From Catalinimonas sp038039535 (GTDB taxonomy: Bacteria > Bacteroidota > Bacteroidia > Cytophagales > Cyclobacteriaceae), in contig NZ_JBBPHP010000005.1 in the NCBI RefSeq assembly GCF_038039535.1, positions 186,001 to 250,000 on the forward strand: a DNA stretch of 64,000 nt, read 5' to 3'. Below, in pieces: positions 35,219-43,931 of this stretch (positions are counted from its first letter, which is position 1; each line of letters begins with the position of its first letter). The translations under genes were made by a program, and so were the position numbers. The notes under the pieces were generated by a model. It worked only from the letters and a program-made list of their open reading frames with translations. It did no database searches and was not told the origin of the DNA.

Positions 35219-36364
35219 TCATATGACACTACTTGGAATATTCACCAATCGGCTAGCCAATGATTCTGCAATAGTAAGATCTCCTCTGATACAATTTAAA
35301 AACATGGGGAGTTGGTGCATAAGCTTCCATGCTGGGCGAGTCATCACTCCATGGCTATTGGTATATTGAAGAAAAGCATCTCTTTCTTCCAAGTTCTTCA
35401 TCAAAACAGTATTTAACCAAAAGTTAGATTCAGAGTTTACAGGTTCTGCTATAAAAGTTTGCTCATAACTTTCAAAGAAATGAGCGTAGTCTTTTGCTAT
35501 CTTCCTCTTGCTTTGCAAAAAAACAGGTAGCTGTTCAAGCTGAGCACAAGCGAGAGCAGCATTAAGGTTGGGCATTCGGTAATTGTAGCCTATTTCATCG
35601 TGTACATACTCCCATGCATGAGGTTGTTTAGCCTGCGTGGTTAGATGTTTGGCTTTGTGAGCAAAATCAGCGTCATTGGTTAGAATAGCTCCTCCGCCGC
35701 CGCTGGTTACTGTCTTATTTCCATTAAAACTAATAACCCCAGCTCTACCAAAAGTACCTGTATGTTTATCTTTATAATAGCTTCCCAAAGATTCGGCGGC
35801 ATCTTCTATCACTGGTATGTGATATTTTTGGCATACCGTTACTATTTCCTCTATCTTAGCTGAATGTCCAAAAGTATGCATAGGCACACAGGCAGCAATT
35901 CTTTGCCCACTGGTCTTATGGATACTTTCCCCCTTCTCATTGACATAAGCTTCATGCTCAAGAAATTCTTGTAATTTTACAGGAGAGAGTCCTAATGTTT
36001 CACTATCTACATCCACAAAAAGTGGCTCAGCTCCCTGGTATCGAATAGCATTGCAGGTAGCAATAAAACTCAGAGGTTGGCTAATGACTAGATCGTTCTG
36101 TTTTACCCCTGCAATGCGCAAAGCCACATGTAGCGCATTGGTGCCGTTTACTACTGCTATGGCATACTTGGTACCGGTAATTTCAGCCATTAGCTGTTCA
36201 AAACGATTTACGTATTCTCCTACTGAAGATACAAAAGTAGAATCTATACAATCCAGTAGATATTTTTTTTCGTTACCTCTAAAACGCGGAACATGCAGAG
36301 GAACAAATTCCCCGGGAGTGGCAGCATAAAGTTGCTGCACAAAGGAAACAAACTGCTCAAACAT
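35219..36364 (-). CDS. legC: PLP-dependent aminotransferase, LegC-like (DegT/DnrJ/EryC1/StrS)
   Basis: A 381-residue sugar aminotransferase. The PLP lysine lies in VISFNGNKTVTSGGGGAILT, with PVIEDAAESLGSYY upstream and EIGYNYRMPNLNAALACAQL downstream, all family hallmarks. LegC adds the C4 amino group to the 4-keto-6-deoxy sugar nucleotide made by LegB. The gene overlaps legB by 8 bases. The N-terminal VPLHVPRFRGNEKKYLL segment matches the LegC/PglE-type branch, as I recall it. Confidence 0.85.
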   Translation of the reverse strand: MFEQFVSFVQQLYAATPGEFVPLHVPRFRGNEKKYLLDCIDSTFVSSVGEYVNRFEQLMAEITGTKYAIAVVNGTNALHVALRIAGVKQNDLVISQPLSFIATCNAIRYQGAEPLFVDVDSETLGLSPVKLQEFLEHEAYVNEKGESIHKTSGQRIAACVPMHTFGHSAKIEEIVTVCQKYHIPVIEDAAESLGSYYKDKHTGTFGRAGVISFNGNKTVTSGGGGAILTNDADFAHKAKHLTTQAKQPHAWEYVHDEIGYNYRMPNLNAALACAQLEQLPVFLQSKRKIAKDYAHFFESYEQTFIAEPVNSESNFWLNTVLMKNLEERDAFLQYTNSHGVMTRPAWKLMHQLPMFLNCIRGDLTIAESLASRLVNIPSSVI

Positions 36365-37343
36365 TGTAAATATCCGCTTTGTAACGTTTTAAATTTGCAT
36401 CTTCCCTGAACCACCTGATCGTTTCGGCTAAGCCTTCCTTTACCGTAAACCGGGGCTTCCAGGAGGTATGTTTCATGATTTTTCCATTAGCGCCTAATAA
36501 CCTCTCCACTTCACTCTTCTGAGGTCTTAGTCGCTGCTCATCTGTTCTTATTTGAGCCTTTGGATTAATCAGGTCAATAATGTTCTGTGCGAGATCTCCT
36601 ATACTAATTTCATCCTGGGTGGCAAGGTTAACTTCTTCTCCAATGAGTGAGTTGCATTTAGCAATTTCAGCAAAGCCGAGGGTAGTATCTTTCACAAATA
36701 GCAAATCCCGGGTAGGAGAAAGTGCCCCCAACTTAATTTCGGTAAACCCGCTTAATAGTTGCGTGATAATAGTAGGAATTACTGCTCTGGCAGATTGGCG
36801 TGGGCCGTAAGTATTAAAAGGCCTCACAATAGTAACAGGCAGATCAAAACTCCTGTAAAAGGACTCAGCCATGTGGTCTGCTCCTATTTTAGTAGCGGAG
36901 TAGGGAGATTGACCCTGTCGCGGATGTTTTTCATCAATAGGTACATACAAAGCAGTGCCATACACTTCTGAAGTAGAGGTTACCAGCACTCTTTCAACAT
37001 TCATAGAGCGGGCTGCTTGTAATATGTTCAATGTGCCTTTGACATTTGTATCCACATAGCTATCGGGGGAGTGATAGCTATAGGGTATAGCAATAAGCGC
37101 AGCGAGATGAAAAACGATATCTACCCCCTCCATGGCTGTTCTTACGCCATTAGGATCTCTCACGTCTCCGCTGAAAACCTCAATCTGATCTAGTTTTTTT
37201 TTGGGCAAAGTATCCAGCCATCCCCAGGAGTTAAAAGAGTTGTAATACACAAATGCCTTGACATGATACCCTTCATCTATAAGATGTTCCACCAGGTGGC
37301 TTCCTATAAATCCATCGGCTCCAGTTACTAGAACTTTTTTCAT
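36357..37343 (-). CDS. legB: NAD-dependent 4,6-dehydratase, LegB-like
   Basis: A 328-residue extended short-chain dehydrogenase with the Rossmann loop GADGFIGSHLVEHL and the LegB-type stretch VKAFVYYNSFNSWGW. The catalytic triad is visible as T/S in TSTSEVYG and YSATKIGAD (Y-x3-K). It should convert NDP-GlcNAc, probably the GDP form given the PtmE-like gene, to the 4-keto-6-deoxy sugar. It opens the nonulosonate block, 25 bases after the epimerase gene. Confidence 0.85.
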   Translation of the reverse strand: MKKVLVTGADGFIGSHLVEHLIDEGYHVKAFVYYNSFNSWGWLDTLPKKKLDQIEVFSGDVRDPNGVRTAMEGVDIVFHLAALIAIPYSYHSPDSYVDTNVKGTLNILQAARSMNVERVLVTSTSEVYGTALYVPIDEKHPRQGQSPYSATKIGADHMAESFYRSFDLPVTIVRPFNTYGPRQSARAVIPTIITQLLSGFTEIKLGALSPTRDLLFVKDTTLGFAEIAKCNSLIGEEVNLATQDEISIGDLAQNIIDLINPKAQIRTDEQRLRPQKSEVERLLGANGKIMKHTSWKPRFTVKEGLAETIRWFREDANLKRYKADIYNV

Positions 37344-37368
37344 TAGAATAAAAAATTAATGCTCTTTA

Positions 37369-38385
37369 TCACTTATAATATCCTCTGTACCAATCTACAA
37401 AATCCTGTATGCCTTTATGCAATGGGGTAGCTGGTTTAAAGCCTACATCCTTAATGAGATCATCTACATCAGCAAAGGTAGCGGGTACATCCCCGTCCTG
37501 TATAGGCATCATATTTTTCTGAGCCTCTTTGCCCAAAGCTTGTTCCAAAGTGTGGATAAAGTCTAATAATTTAACCGGATTGTTATTACCAATGTTATAA
37601 ATGGCATAAGGAGCAAAGCTGCTGGCTGAGTCAGGATGATTTCCATCCCAAGCTGGATTAGGTGATGCTACATGGGGCAACAGTTTGATGACTCCTTCTA
37701 CAATATCGTCCACATAAGTGAAATCTCGCTTCATTTCGCCATTGTTGTAAACATCAATAGGCTTATTTTCCAAAATGGCCTTTGTAAAAAGAAAAAGTGC
37801 CATATCCGGACGTCCGTATGGGCCGTAAACTGTAAAGAAGCGCAGACCAGTTGTGGGTATGTTGTATAAGTTGGAATAAGTATGCGCCATCAATTCATTG
37901 GATTTCTTAGTAGCTGCATACAAAGATACCGGGTGATCTACATTATGATGTACAGAAAAAGGCATCTTCGTATTGGCTCCATACACCGAACTTGAGGAGG
38001 CGTAAATCAAATGTTCTACCGGATAATGACGACAGGCTTCCAGTATATTCAGAAAGCCGGTAATATTGGCTTCTATATAAGCATAAGGATTAACTAATGA
38101 GTAACGAACACCAGCCTGGGCTGCTAGATTTACTACATATTGAAACTTTTCTGCTTCAAAAAGCTGATCTATACGCTCTTTTTCTAAAAGGTCTATTTTA
38201 TAAAAAGAAAAGGTGCTCAACCTCTTTAATATATCAAGACGACTATTTTTAAGATTGGGATCATAATAATCGTTAAGATTATCTATTCCCACTACCTCAA
38301 AACCTTGCTGGCAAAGTTTTTGAGAAAGGTGAAAACCAATAAAACCAGCAGCGCCGGTGACTAACACTTTTTTTGTTTGGTTCAT
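37369..38385 (-). CDS. NAD-dependent epimerase, UDP-glucuronate 4-epimerase-like
   Basis: A 338-residue SDR enzyme. GAAGFIGFHLSQKL is followed by GIDNLNDYYDPNLKNSRL, the stretch that marks UDP-glucuronate 4-epimerases (LspL/CapI type). The active-site residues are in ASSSSVYG and YAATKKSNE. The reaction would be UDP-GlcA to UDP-GalA. It follows the nucleotide-sugar dehydrogenase by 7 bases, so the pair would supply uronic acids to the glycan, consistent with the lyase-like and GH105-like proteins in the locus. Confidence 0.85.
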   Translation of the reverse strand: MNQTKKVLVTGAAGFIGFHLSQKLCQQGFEVVGIDNLNDYYDPNLKNSRLDILKRLSTFSFYKIDLLEKERIDQLFEAEKFQYVVNLAAQAGVRYSLVNPYAYIEANITGFLNILEACRHYPVEHLIYASSSSVYGANTKMPFSVHHNVDHPVSLYAATKKSNELMAHTYSNLYNIPTTGLRFFTVYGPYGRPDMALFLFTKAILENKPIDVYNNGEMKRDFTYVDDIVEGVIKLLPHVASPNPAWDGNHPDSASSFAPYAIYNIGNNNPVKLLDFIHTLEQALGKEAQKNMMPIQDGDVPATFADVDDLIKDVGFKPATPLHKGIQDFVDWYRGYYK

Positions 38386-38392
38386 AAAAAAA

Positions 38393-39667
38393 TTACAGCT
38401 TACCGTCTACCAATTTTTTATCAAGTATACTTTTAACGTCATAAATAACCCCATTTTCTTTTCTTACTTTTTTTAAGTCAAGTTGGAGAAAATGTTTGTG
38501 ACCTACGGCCATTACTATGCCATCATAAGTTTGAGTAAGTTCAGGGAGTAAAGATATACCATATTCTTCATATACTTCTTCAGCATCGGCCAAAGGATCA
38601 AAGACCTCTACCTCTACTCCAAAATCCTGAAGCTCTCTGATAATATCAATGACTCTACTGTTTCTAATATCAGGGCAATTTTCTTTAAAAGTAATACCCA
38701 ACATAAGTACTTTAGCTCCTTTGATGGCATGTCCCTTCTGGCTGAGTAATTTGACCACCTTACTGGCTATAAAACTACCCATGTTATCATTAATTCTCCT
38801 TCCAGCAAGAATTACCTGTGGATGATAACCAATGCTTTCAGCCTTGTGTGTAAGATAATAAGGGTCTACACCAATGCAATGTCCACCTACCAGTCCAGGC
38901 CTAAAGGGAAGGAAATTCCATTTGGTACCGGCAGCTTCCAATACTTCCTGAGTATCAATCTGCATACGGTCAAAGATCAGGGCCAACTCATTTACGAAGG
39001 CAATATTGATATCACGCTGAGCATTTTCAATGACTTTAGCGGCTTCAGCTACTCTGATAGAAGAAGCTTTATGGGTACCGGCAGTAATGATACTCTGATA
39101 AAGCTGATCTACTTTTTCAGCGATCTCAGGTGTACTACCACTGGTTACTTTTTTGATAGAATAAACCCTATGTTCTTTATCCCCGGGATTGATTCGCTCG
39201 GGAGAGTAACCACAGTAAAAATCGTTATTATAAACTAAACCACTTTGCTGCTCGAGAATGGGAACACAATCCTCCTCAGTACAGCCGGGATATACTGTAG
39301 ATTCGTAGATTACGATATCACCTTGCTTTAGTATTTTTCCTACCGTCTCACTTGCTCTGCGAAGAGGAGTGAGATCAGGTTTTTTGTATTGGTCAATAGG
39401 CGTAGGTACCGTGACTATGTAAATATTACAATTCTTGATGTCTTCAAGTTGATCAGTAAAAGTAAGTCCAGTAGCTTGTTTAAACTCTTCTGGCTCTACC
39501 TCACCTGTACCATCTTTCTCCTCCTGTAGTTCCAGAATTCTTTTATGATTGATATCAAAACCTATCACTTTATATTTCTTCCCAAACTCAATAGCAAGTG
39601 GTAAGCCTACATACCCTAGGCCAATGATGGATATTCGAGTATTATTGGGATAAGCATCCAGATCCAC
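38393..39667 (-). CDS. Nucleotide-sugar 6-dehydrogenase, WbpA/TviB-like
   Basis: A 424-residue UDP-sugar dehydrogenase with ISIIGLGYVGLPLAIEFG (NAD-binding), VPTPID, ESTVYPGCTEE, the E-R-I-N-P-G-D segment and the catalytic cysteine in GLVGGHCIGVDPYYLT. The GGHCIGVDPYYL form is that of the UDP-GlcNAc/GalNAc dehydrogenase group (TviB, WbpA) rather than of UDP-glucose dehydrogenases of the Ugd group, so the product may be UDP-GlcNAcA. This sits a little uneasily with the UDP-GlcA-type epimerase next to it. GTG start, overlapping the upstream TAG by one base. Confidence 0.85.
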   Translation of the reverse strand: MDLDAYPNNTRISIIGLGYVGLPLAIEFGKKYKVIGFDINHKRILELQEEKDGTGEVEPEEFKQATGLTFTDQLEDIKNCNIYIVTVPTPIDQYKKPDLTPLRRASETVGKILKQGDIVIYESTVYPGCTEEDCVPILEQQSGLVYNNDFYCGYSPERINPGDKEHRVYSIKKVTSGSTPEIAEKVDQLYQSIITAGTHKASSIRVAEAAKVIENAQRDINIAFVNELALIFDRMQIDTQEVLEAAGTKWNFLPFRPGLVGGHCIGVDPYYLTHKAESIGYHPQVILAGRRINDNMGSFIASKVVKLLSQKGHAIKGAKVLMLGITFKENCPDIRNSRVIDIIRELQDFGVEVEVFDPLADAEEVYEEYGISLLPELTQTYDGIVMAVGHKHFLQLDLKKVRKENGVIYDVKSILDKKLVDGKL

Positions 39668-40914
39668 TAAAACTTGCTTTTAATATTTGAAAAAATTACC
39701 TGTATGACAATGATACCTAGTCCTACCGCAATACCAGCAAATAATGATAATGTGATAATCAGTTCTCGGTTAGGCTCACTTTTCTTCAATGGAATTTGTA
39801 TAGGTTCCAAAACCTTAAACACAGGGGTTTCTTCCTGAACTTTTATTCTGGCTTGTTCAAGTTGCTGAGACACCCCCTGGTACAAGCTATAAGATAAATT
39901 ATAGTCTGTTTGGGCCTGCTCTAATGCTATTCTGGCACTCTCTGTTGCAATATTTAAATTGCGATCTCGTAAATGTGCTAGTTTTTGCTGAGCTTTATTA
40001 TACCTGGCTTCTTTCTCTTTATACTGCTTTTCAATAAAGTCTAAATCTTCTTGTACTTTTTCAGTCCTGTATTCAGTTATATATCTAGTTAAGTAAGCTA
40101 CTGCTAACTCAGTAGTTTTTGCAGCCACTAAAGGGTCAGGCATGATAGCAGATACCGTGACGGTACCGTTTGTCTCTATTGTGGTAGAGATTCTATTTTT
40201 TAATTGTGACATTACTCTTATTTGCTTGTTGCTTAAGGCAATAGGGTTGTACTCTTTTTCAAGTTTAGTTTCATCCTTAGCTTCAAGAGTATCTACTGAA
40301 TTAGCTGGATTATTGAGCTTCTTCTGAATGTTGTCAGTAGAGGAACCTTCATCTTTCTCAAACAGGCTTACTATTGCCATAGGCAAATTAAGTAACATAC
40401 GAGGTAAACCTATAGTGTAATTTTTTAAATAGTCAGTTAATGGAGGGGTACTTACTTCTGTAAAATAATGATATAAGCTCATGGTAGTATCTAATGAAGG
40501 AAAGTACTGCTCCTCCTCCATGACTGAGATATTGAAGGGAGTACTTTTAGTAATATCAGGATAAAGGTTTTTATTGAGGCCAGCACTGCTTCCCCCCATA
40601 TTTACTCCAGCAAAACCTCCAATTTGTCGCAGAACACCAGATGGACTCCCTGCGTTACTCTCTGACTGAGGCATTAATACAATGCTAGTAGTGTATTCTT
40701 CAGGACTAACGATAGCAACAAATATTCCTATTACTAGCGCTGCTAATACAGTATAAAGAAGGAGCTTTTTTCGTCTCCAGATCTCCTTAAAAAGAAGCGC
40801 TAAATCTATTTCATCATCCGCTACTTTATACTCATGATGAGCTGTAGCTCCATTAGTAGACTCCTCTTTTTTTGCATCCTTTTCCTGATAATATTTTTCT
40901 TGCGTTTCCAACAC
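39667..40914 (-). CDS. Chain-length determinant / polysaccharide co-polymerase (Wzz/GumC-like)
   Basis: A 415-residue inner-membrane protein. A hydrophilic N-terminus precedes a first membrane segment (residues ~53-72, KLLLYTVLAALVIGIFVAI). A large periplasmic domain includes coiled-coil helices at ~285-355, and a second membrane segment lies near the end (LIITLSLFAGIAVGLGIIVI). A proline-containing stretch precedes the second segment, as in PCP proteins. There is no attached tyrosine-kinase domain and no separate BY-kinase in the window. It starts with GTG followed by TTG. It should bridge polymer synthesis or ABC export to the OPX channel encoded just upstream. Confidence 0.85.
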   Translation of the reverse strand: MLETQEKYYQEKDAKKEESTNGATAHHEYKVADDEIDLALLFKEIWRRKKLLLYTVLAALVIGIFVAIVSPEEYTTSIVLMPQSESNAGSPSGVLRQIGGFAGVNMGGSSAGLNKNLYPDITKSTPFNISVMEEEQYFPSLDTTMSLYHYFTEVSTPPLTDYLKNYTIGLPRMLLNLPMAIVSLFEKDEGSSTDNIQKKLNNPANSVDTLEAKDETKLEKEYNPIALSNKQIRVMSQLKNRISTTIETNGTVTVSAIMPDPLVAAKTTELAVAYLTRYITEYRTEKVQEDLDFIEKQYKEKEARYNKAQQKLAHLRDRNLNIATESARIALEQAQTDYNLSYSLYQGVSQQLEQARIKVQEETPVFKVLEPIQIPLKKSEPNRELIITLSLFAGIAVGLGIIVIQVIFSNIKSKF

Positions 40915-40952
40915 TTAAGTGTTTAATATTTTAATAATATCGCTTGAGTGCA

Positions 40953-43550
40953 TTAATTACGGTTAGCTACATTGATTACTGTAACGATCGTAAGGGCAAT
41001 ACTAGCGAGCGTTGAACCAATCCCTACCCAGGCTTGTGTTGATAACCCTCCCTGCTTTTGCGGTACAATAATTTCAGCCCCTGGTTTTACCTCAGGATAG
41101 TCTTTAAAAAATAAGAAGCTTCCCGTTTTATCCACAGATCCATTAGCATAAATAACATATGCTCTTTTTTTATCCGCTTGTTTGGTAAAGCCACCTGCCT
41201 CAGATATATAGTGCTTGAAGCCTTTCGAACGATCATACCTGGTGGAAGAGGGGTATAGCAACTGCCCATTCATTTGCACTGTTTGTAATTCTTTAGGTAC
41301 CTCAAGCGTGTCTCCCTGTAAAAGAATCAAATCGTATTTTGACTTCGGATCTTCTAATATTTTCTGTAACTCAATCCCAATAGCATTAGTCTCAGATACT
41401 TCTACTTTAGCTGCTGCTAACGAATTGAGTAGATCAGGGTCTATCGTCTGTAAATTAACTATTTCTCTAGGCTTTTGATTAGTTGAATTACGATTTGATG
41501 AAGTAGTATTAATCTCTGCGTTGATTTGTGCTCGCTGCAAAGAATCAATAACTTCCTCTCTCTTTTGATTGAGTTCTTTATAATATTCAGGATTTTGTCT
41601 AATTAGACGAGCACCGTCGAGATAAGCGAAGCTGGTCAGTCCTCCTGCCCTATTGATCAAGTTTGAAATTCTTTCATTCTTATTTGTAATCACATACTGA
41701 CCAGGGTACATAACCTCTCCTTTTAAAACTACGCTCTCTTGTATCTCATAATCAGGTGATTTCCTGACAAACACCTGATCAAAGGGCATTAGTTCAAAAC
41801 TTGCGTTTTCAGGAGATAGGCTTAAATCTTTATCCACATAAAACTGAAAAATATTCGCCATCTGCACATTTTCAGATACTATAGGATTTTTTTCGTCCAG
41901 TACTTCTTTTGATGTGATTCGGCGAGCTACTTCTACTCTGGCCTGAGAAGCGGACTCTTTTAACCCACCTGCCATTGCGATGAGGTCTTCTAATGTCATA
42001 TCACGCATATAGCTGAATTCACCGGGAGCCTGTACTTCACCATTAATATTGACATTAAATTCTTCCTCTAAGTCAAAAATAGAGAATACCCTAACCAGAT
42101 CTTCTCTCTGAAGTGTAACATCAGGAGATCGGTCAGTAAGTACATCTCTCAGGCTTACGGAAATTACTTCTGAGGTGAGGTCTTCTCCCTTACGGTAAAT
42201 GAGGGAACGGCTGGTGAAAGCATCTTCTCTTAGTCCTTCTGCTTTTTGGATGAGCTCTTTTAAAGTCATACCTTCTTCAAGAGCGTAAGTACCAGTGCGG
42301 AAAACTGCACCTACGATTTCTACCCGGTTTTCAAACCGATCCAGAATAGAGTCTACCTCTACCAGGTCACCATTTTTGGGAATAAAGTTGCTTATCTTAT
42401 CTCCATTAATATCTTCAATTCTTTTAGCGCGGTCTGTTTTACGCACTACTTTAAGGCGATGAGTATAGGCTTTATCAGTAAAGCCTCCGCTAAAGCGAAT
42501 AGCCTCTGCTAAGGACTCATCATTTTTCATTTCGTAATAACCGCTTCGCTTCACTTCACCTTGTAGCTCTATGCGAGTATCGTAAGGAACTACCCGGATA
42601 ATATCCTGATCCTGTAAAAGAATGGTATTGGCATCCTCTCCTTTTACGAGGTAATCATATACATCCAGTATAGCCACTATTTTATTATTTCTAACAACCT
42701 CAATGTCTCTGAAAGATCCAATAAAAGAAGGGCCTCCAGAAAGATAAAGTGCATTAAAAGCTGAAGCTAAAGAAGGTAGGGTATAAGTTCCTGGTTTGCG
42801 TACTTCTCCTACAATGGTTACTTTGATACTTCTCACTCTTCCTAAAGAAACTTCGGCAAAAGTATTTGGCCCTCTTTCTCCAAAAGAGCGTAAACCTGAA
42901 TATATTTCTGTAAGTCGGTTGATAATTCTCTCAGAGGCTTCTTCAACCGTAAGGCCATTGACATAGATAGGGCCAAGGTTATCGATGGTTACTGTGCCTT
43001 CTCGGCTCACTTCTAGCACATAATTTTGGCGAGAGGCTCCCCATATGTTAACCATCAACTCATCACCAGTACCTAACTGATAATTTTTTGGGGTAGCAAT
43101 GTTAATATTAGGCTCAAACGTGATGTTTTGATTGTTGAAGAGTTCCATACCAAATACCTTTCGCTCTTCTTTCGTGAGCATTGAACTTACTGGCCTATTC
43201 TGGCTGGTATCCATATTGGTGCTGTCCTGTACATTGCTTCCAGCAGTAATTCCTCTATTATTCTGTCTGCTCTGCGATTCTGTACTTAATCGTACAGAGC
43301 GGAGCCTACTCATGAGCTTACTCACCTCAGCCCGAGGCATCCCCCGAATGACAGCAGTAGTTTCAATCTGCTGGTCTGATAAATTCCGCTCTTCAGCGGC
43401 ATTAATAAGTTGTTTGATTTGTGCATCAGACAGCTGGTCCACCTTTACCTTGCTAAGGTCCTGCTCCAGTAGGTTACTTTGTGCTAATGCTGGTTGAATG
43501 GTGTAGAGTAAACAGATGATAACACCTGAAAGAATTATTTTTAATGACAT
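40953..43550 (-). CDS. Polysaccharide export outer-membrane protein (Wza/OPX-like) with six SLBB-type repeats
   Basis: From the ATG at 43550 the protein has 865 residues and a signal peptide ending near PALA-QSN; an upstream ATG at 43586 would add 12 residues before it. A coiled, Q/R-rich segment precedes the polysaccharide-export domain (~155-245, YQLGTGDELMVNIWG). Six SLBB-like repeats start near residues 244, 329, 410, 501, 607 and 759, each with a VxxxGEVxxPGxY-like turn. A hydrophobic segment (~840-865) closes the protein. It is over twice as long as E. coli Wza (379 residues), and the added repeats should form a longer periplasmic tube. It heads the locus behind a good promoter. Confidence 0.85.
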   Translation of the reverse strand: MSLKIILSGVIICLLYTIQPALAQSNLLEQDLSKVKVDQLSDAQIKQLINAAEERNLSDQQIETTAVIRGMPRAEVSKLMSRLRSVRLSTESQSRQNNRGITAGSNVQDSTNMDTSQNRPVSSMLTKEERKVFGMELFNNQNITFEPNINIATPKNYQLGTGDELMVNIWGASRQNYVLEVSREGTVTIDNLGPIYVNGLTVEEASERIINRLTEIYSGLRSFGERGPNTFAEVSLGRVRSIKVTIVGEVRKPGTYTLPSLASAFNALYLSGGPSFIGSFRDIEVVRNNKIVAILDVYDYLVKGEDANTILLQDQDIIRVVPYDTRIELQGEVKRSGYYEMKNDESLAEAIRFSGGFTDKAYTHRLKVVRKTDRAKRIEDINGDKISNFIPKNGDLVEVDSILDRFENRVEIVGAVFRTGTYALEEGMTLKELIQKAEGLREDAFTSRSLIYRKGEDLTSEVISVSLRDVLTDRSPDVTLQREDLVRVFSIFDLEEEFNVNINGEVQAPGEFSYMRDMTLEDLIAMAGGLKESASQARVEVARRITSKEVLDEKNPIVSENVQMANIFQFYVDKDLSLSPENASFELMPFDQVFVRKSPDYEIQESVVLKGEVMYPGQYVITNKNERISNLINRAGGLTSFAYLDGARLIRQNPEYYKELNQKREEVIDSLQRAQINAEINTTSSNRNSTNQKPREIVNLQTIDPDLLNSLAAAKVEVSETNAIGIELQKILEDPKSKYDLILLQGDTLEVPKELQTVQMNGQLLYPSSTRYDRSKGFKHYISEAGGFTKQADKKRAYVIYANGSVDKTGSFLFFKDYPEVKPGAEIIVPQKQGGLSTQAWVGIGSTLASIALTIVTVINVANRN

Positions 43551-43593
43551 ACCCTGTGTAATAAATGCAATGATAGCTCTCCCCAATACGGCG

Positions 43594-43624
43594 CAAAGCT
43601 ATGAATATTGCCTATATCTAACAA
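43594..43624 (-). promoter_or_regulatory. Promoter of the polysaccharide operon
   Basis: The minus strand reads TTG-N20-TAGCTTTG, a full match to the Bacteroidota housekeeping promoter (-33 TTG, -7 TAnnTTTG). The transcription start would be near 43588, leaving a leader of about 38 bases before the wza-like ATG. Confidence 0.7.
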
Positions 43625-43931
43625 ACCTCAATTTCTTTTACTTGCTGAACACTAACGCTTATCTGAGCAGCTTATATTGTGCTGACAGTCAAATAATAAG
43701 CCAAACCTGCTAAGATTGGTAAATACTTACATTTTTCTTACTCAGCAGTAGCTTAACTATTAGCATAGAGTATTGAAATATGCCCGGTTATCTTATAAAA
43801 TTACAGCAGTTGGGTTGTACTTTCTTAAGCTCATTTTAACTCATCTAAGTTGTTCAAGGTACGATTCATCTTTAAAATTATCTTATGTGCCAAAGTGGTA
43901 ATAGTTGAGCATTCTTTGTTACTTTGACGCT
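43625..43931. other. Intergenic region between the wza-like gene and polA
   Basis: About 300 AT-rich bases between divergent genes. No open frame of note, no strong hairpin and no clear -33/-7 pair for polA was recognised. A weak TTACTTTG ends five bases before the polA ATG and is not called. Confidence 0.5.

Noticed and set aside
43919..43926. TTACTTTG before polA as a -7 element
   Set aside because: The second base does not fit TAnnTTTG, the -33 triplet is poor (TGG), and the start would fall on the polA ATG.
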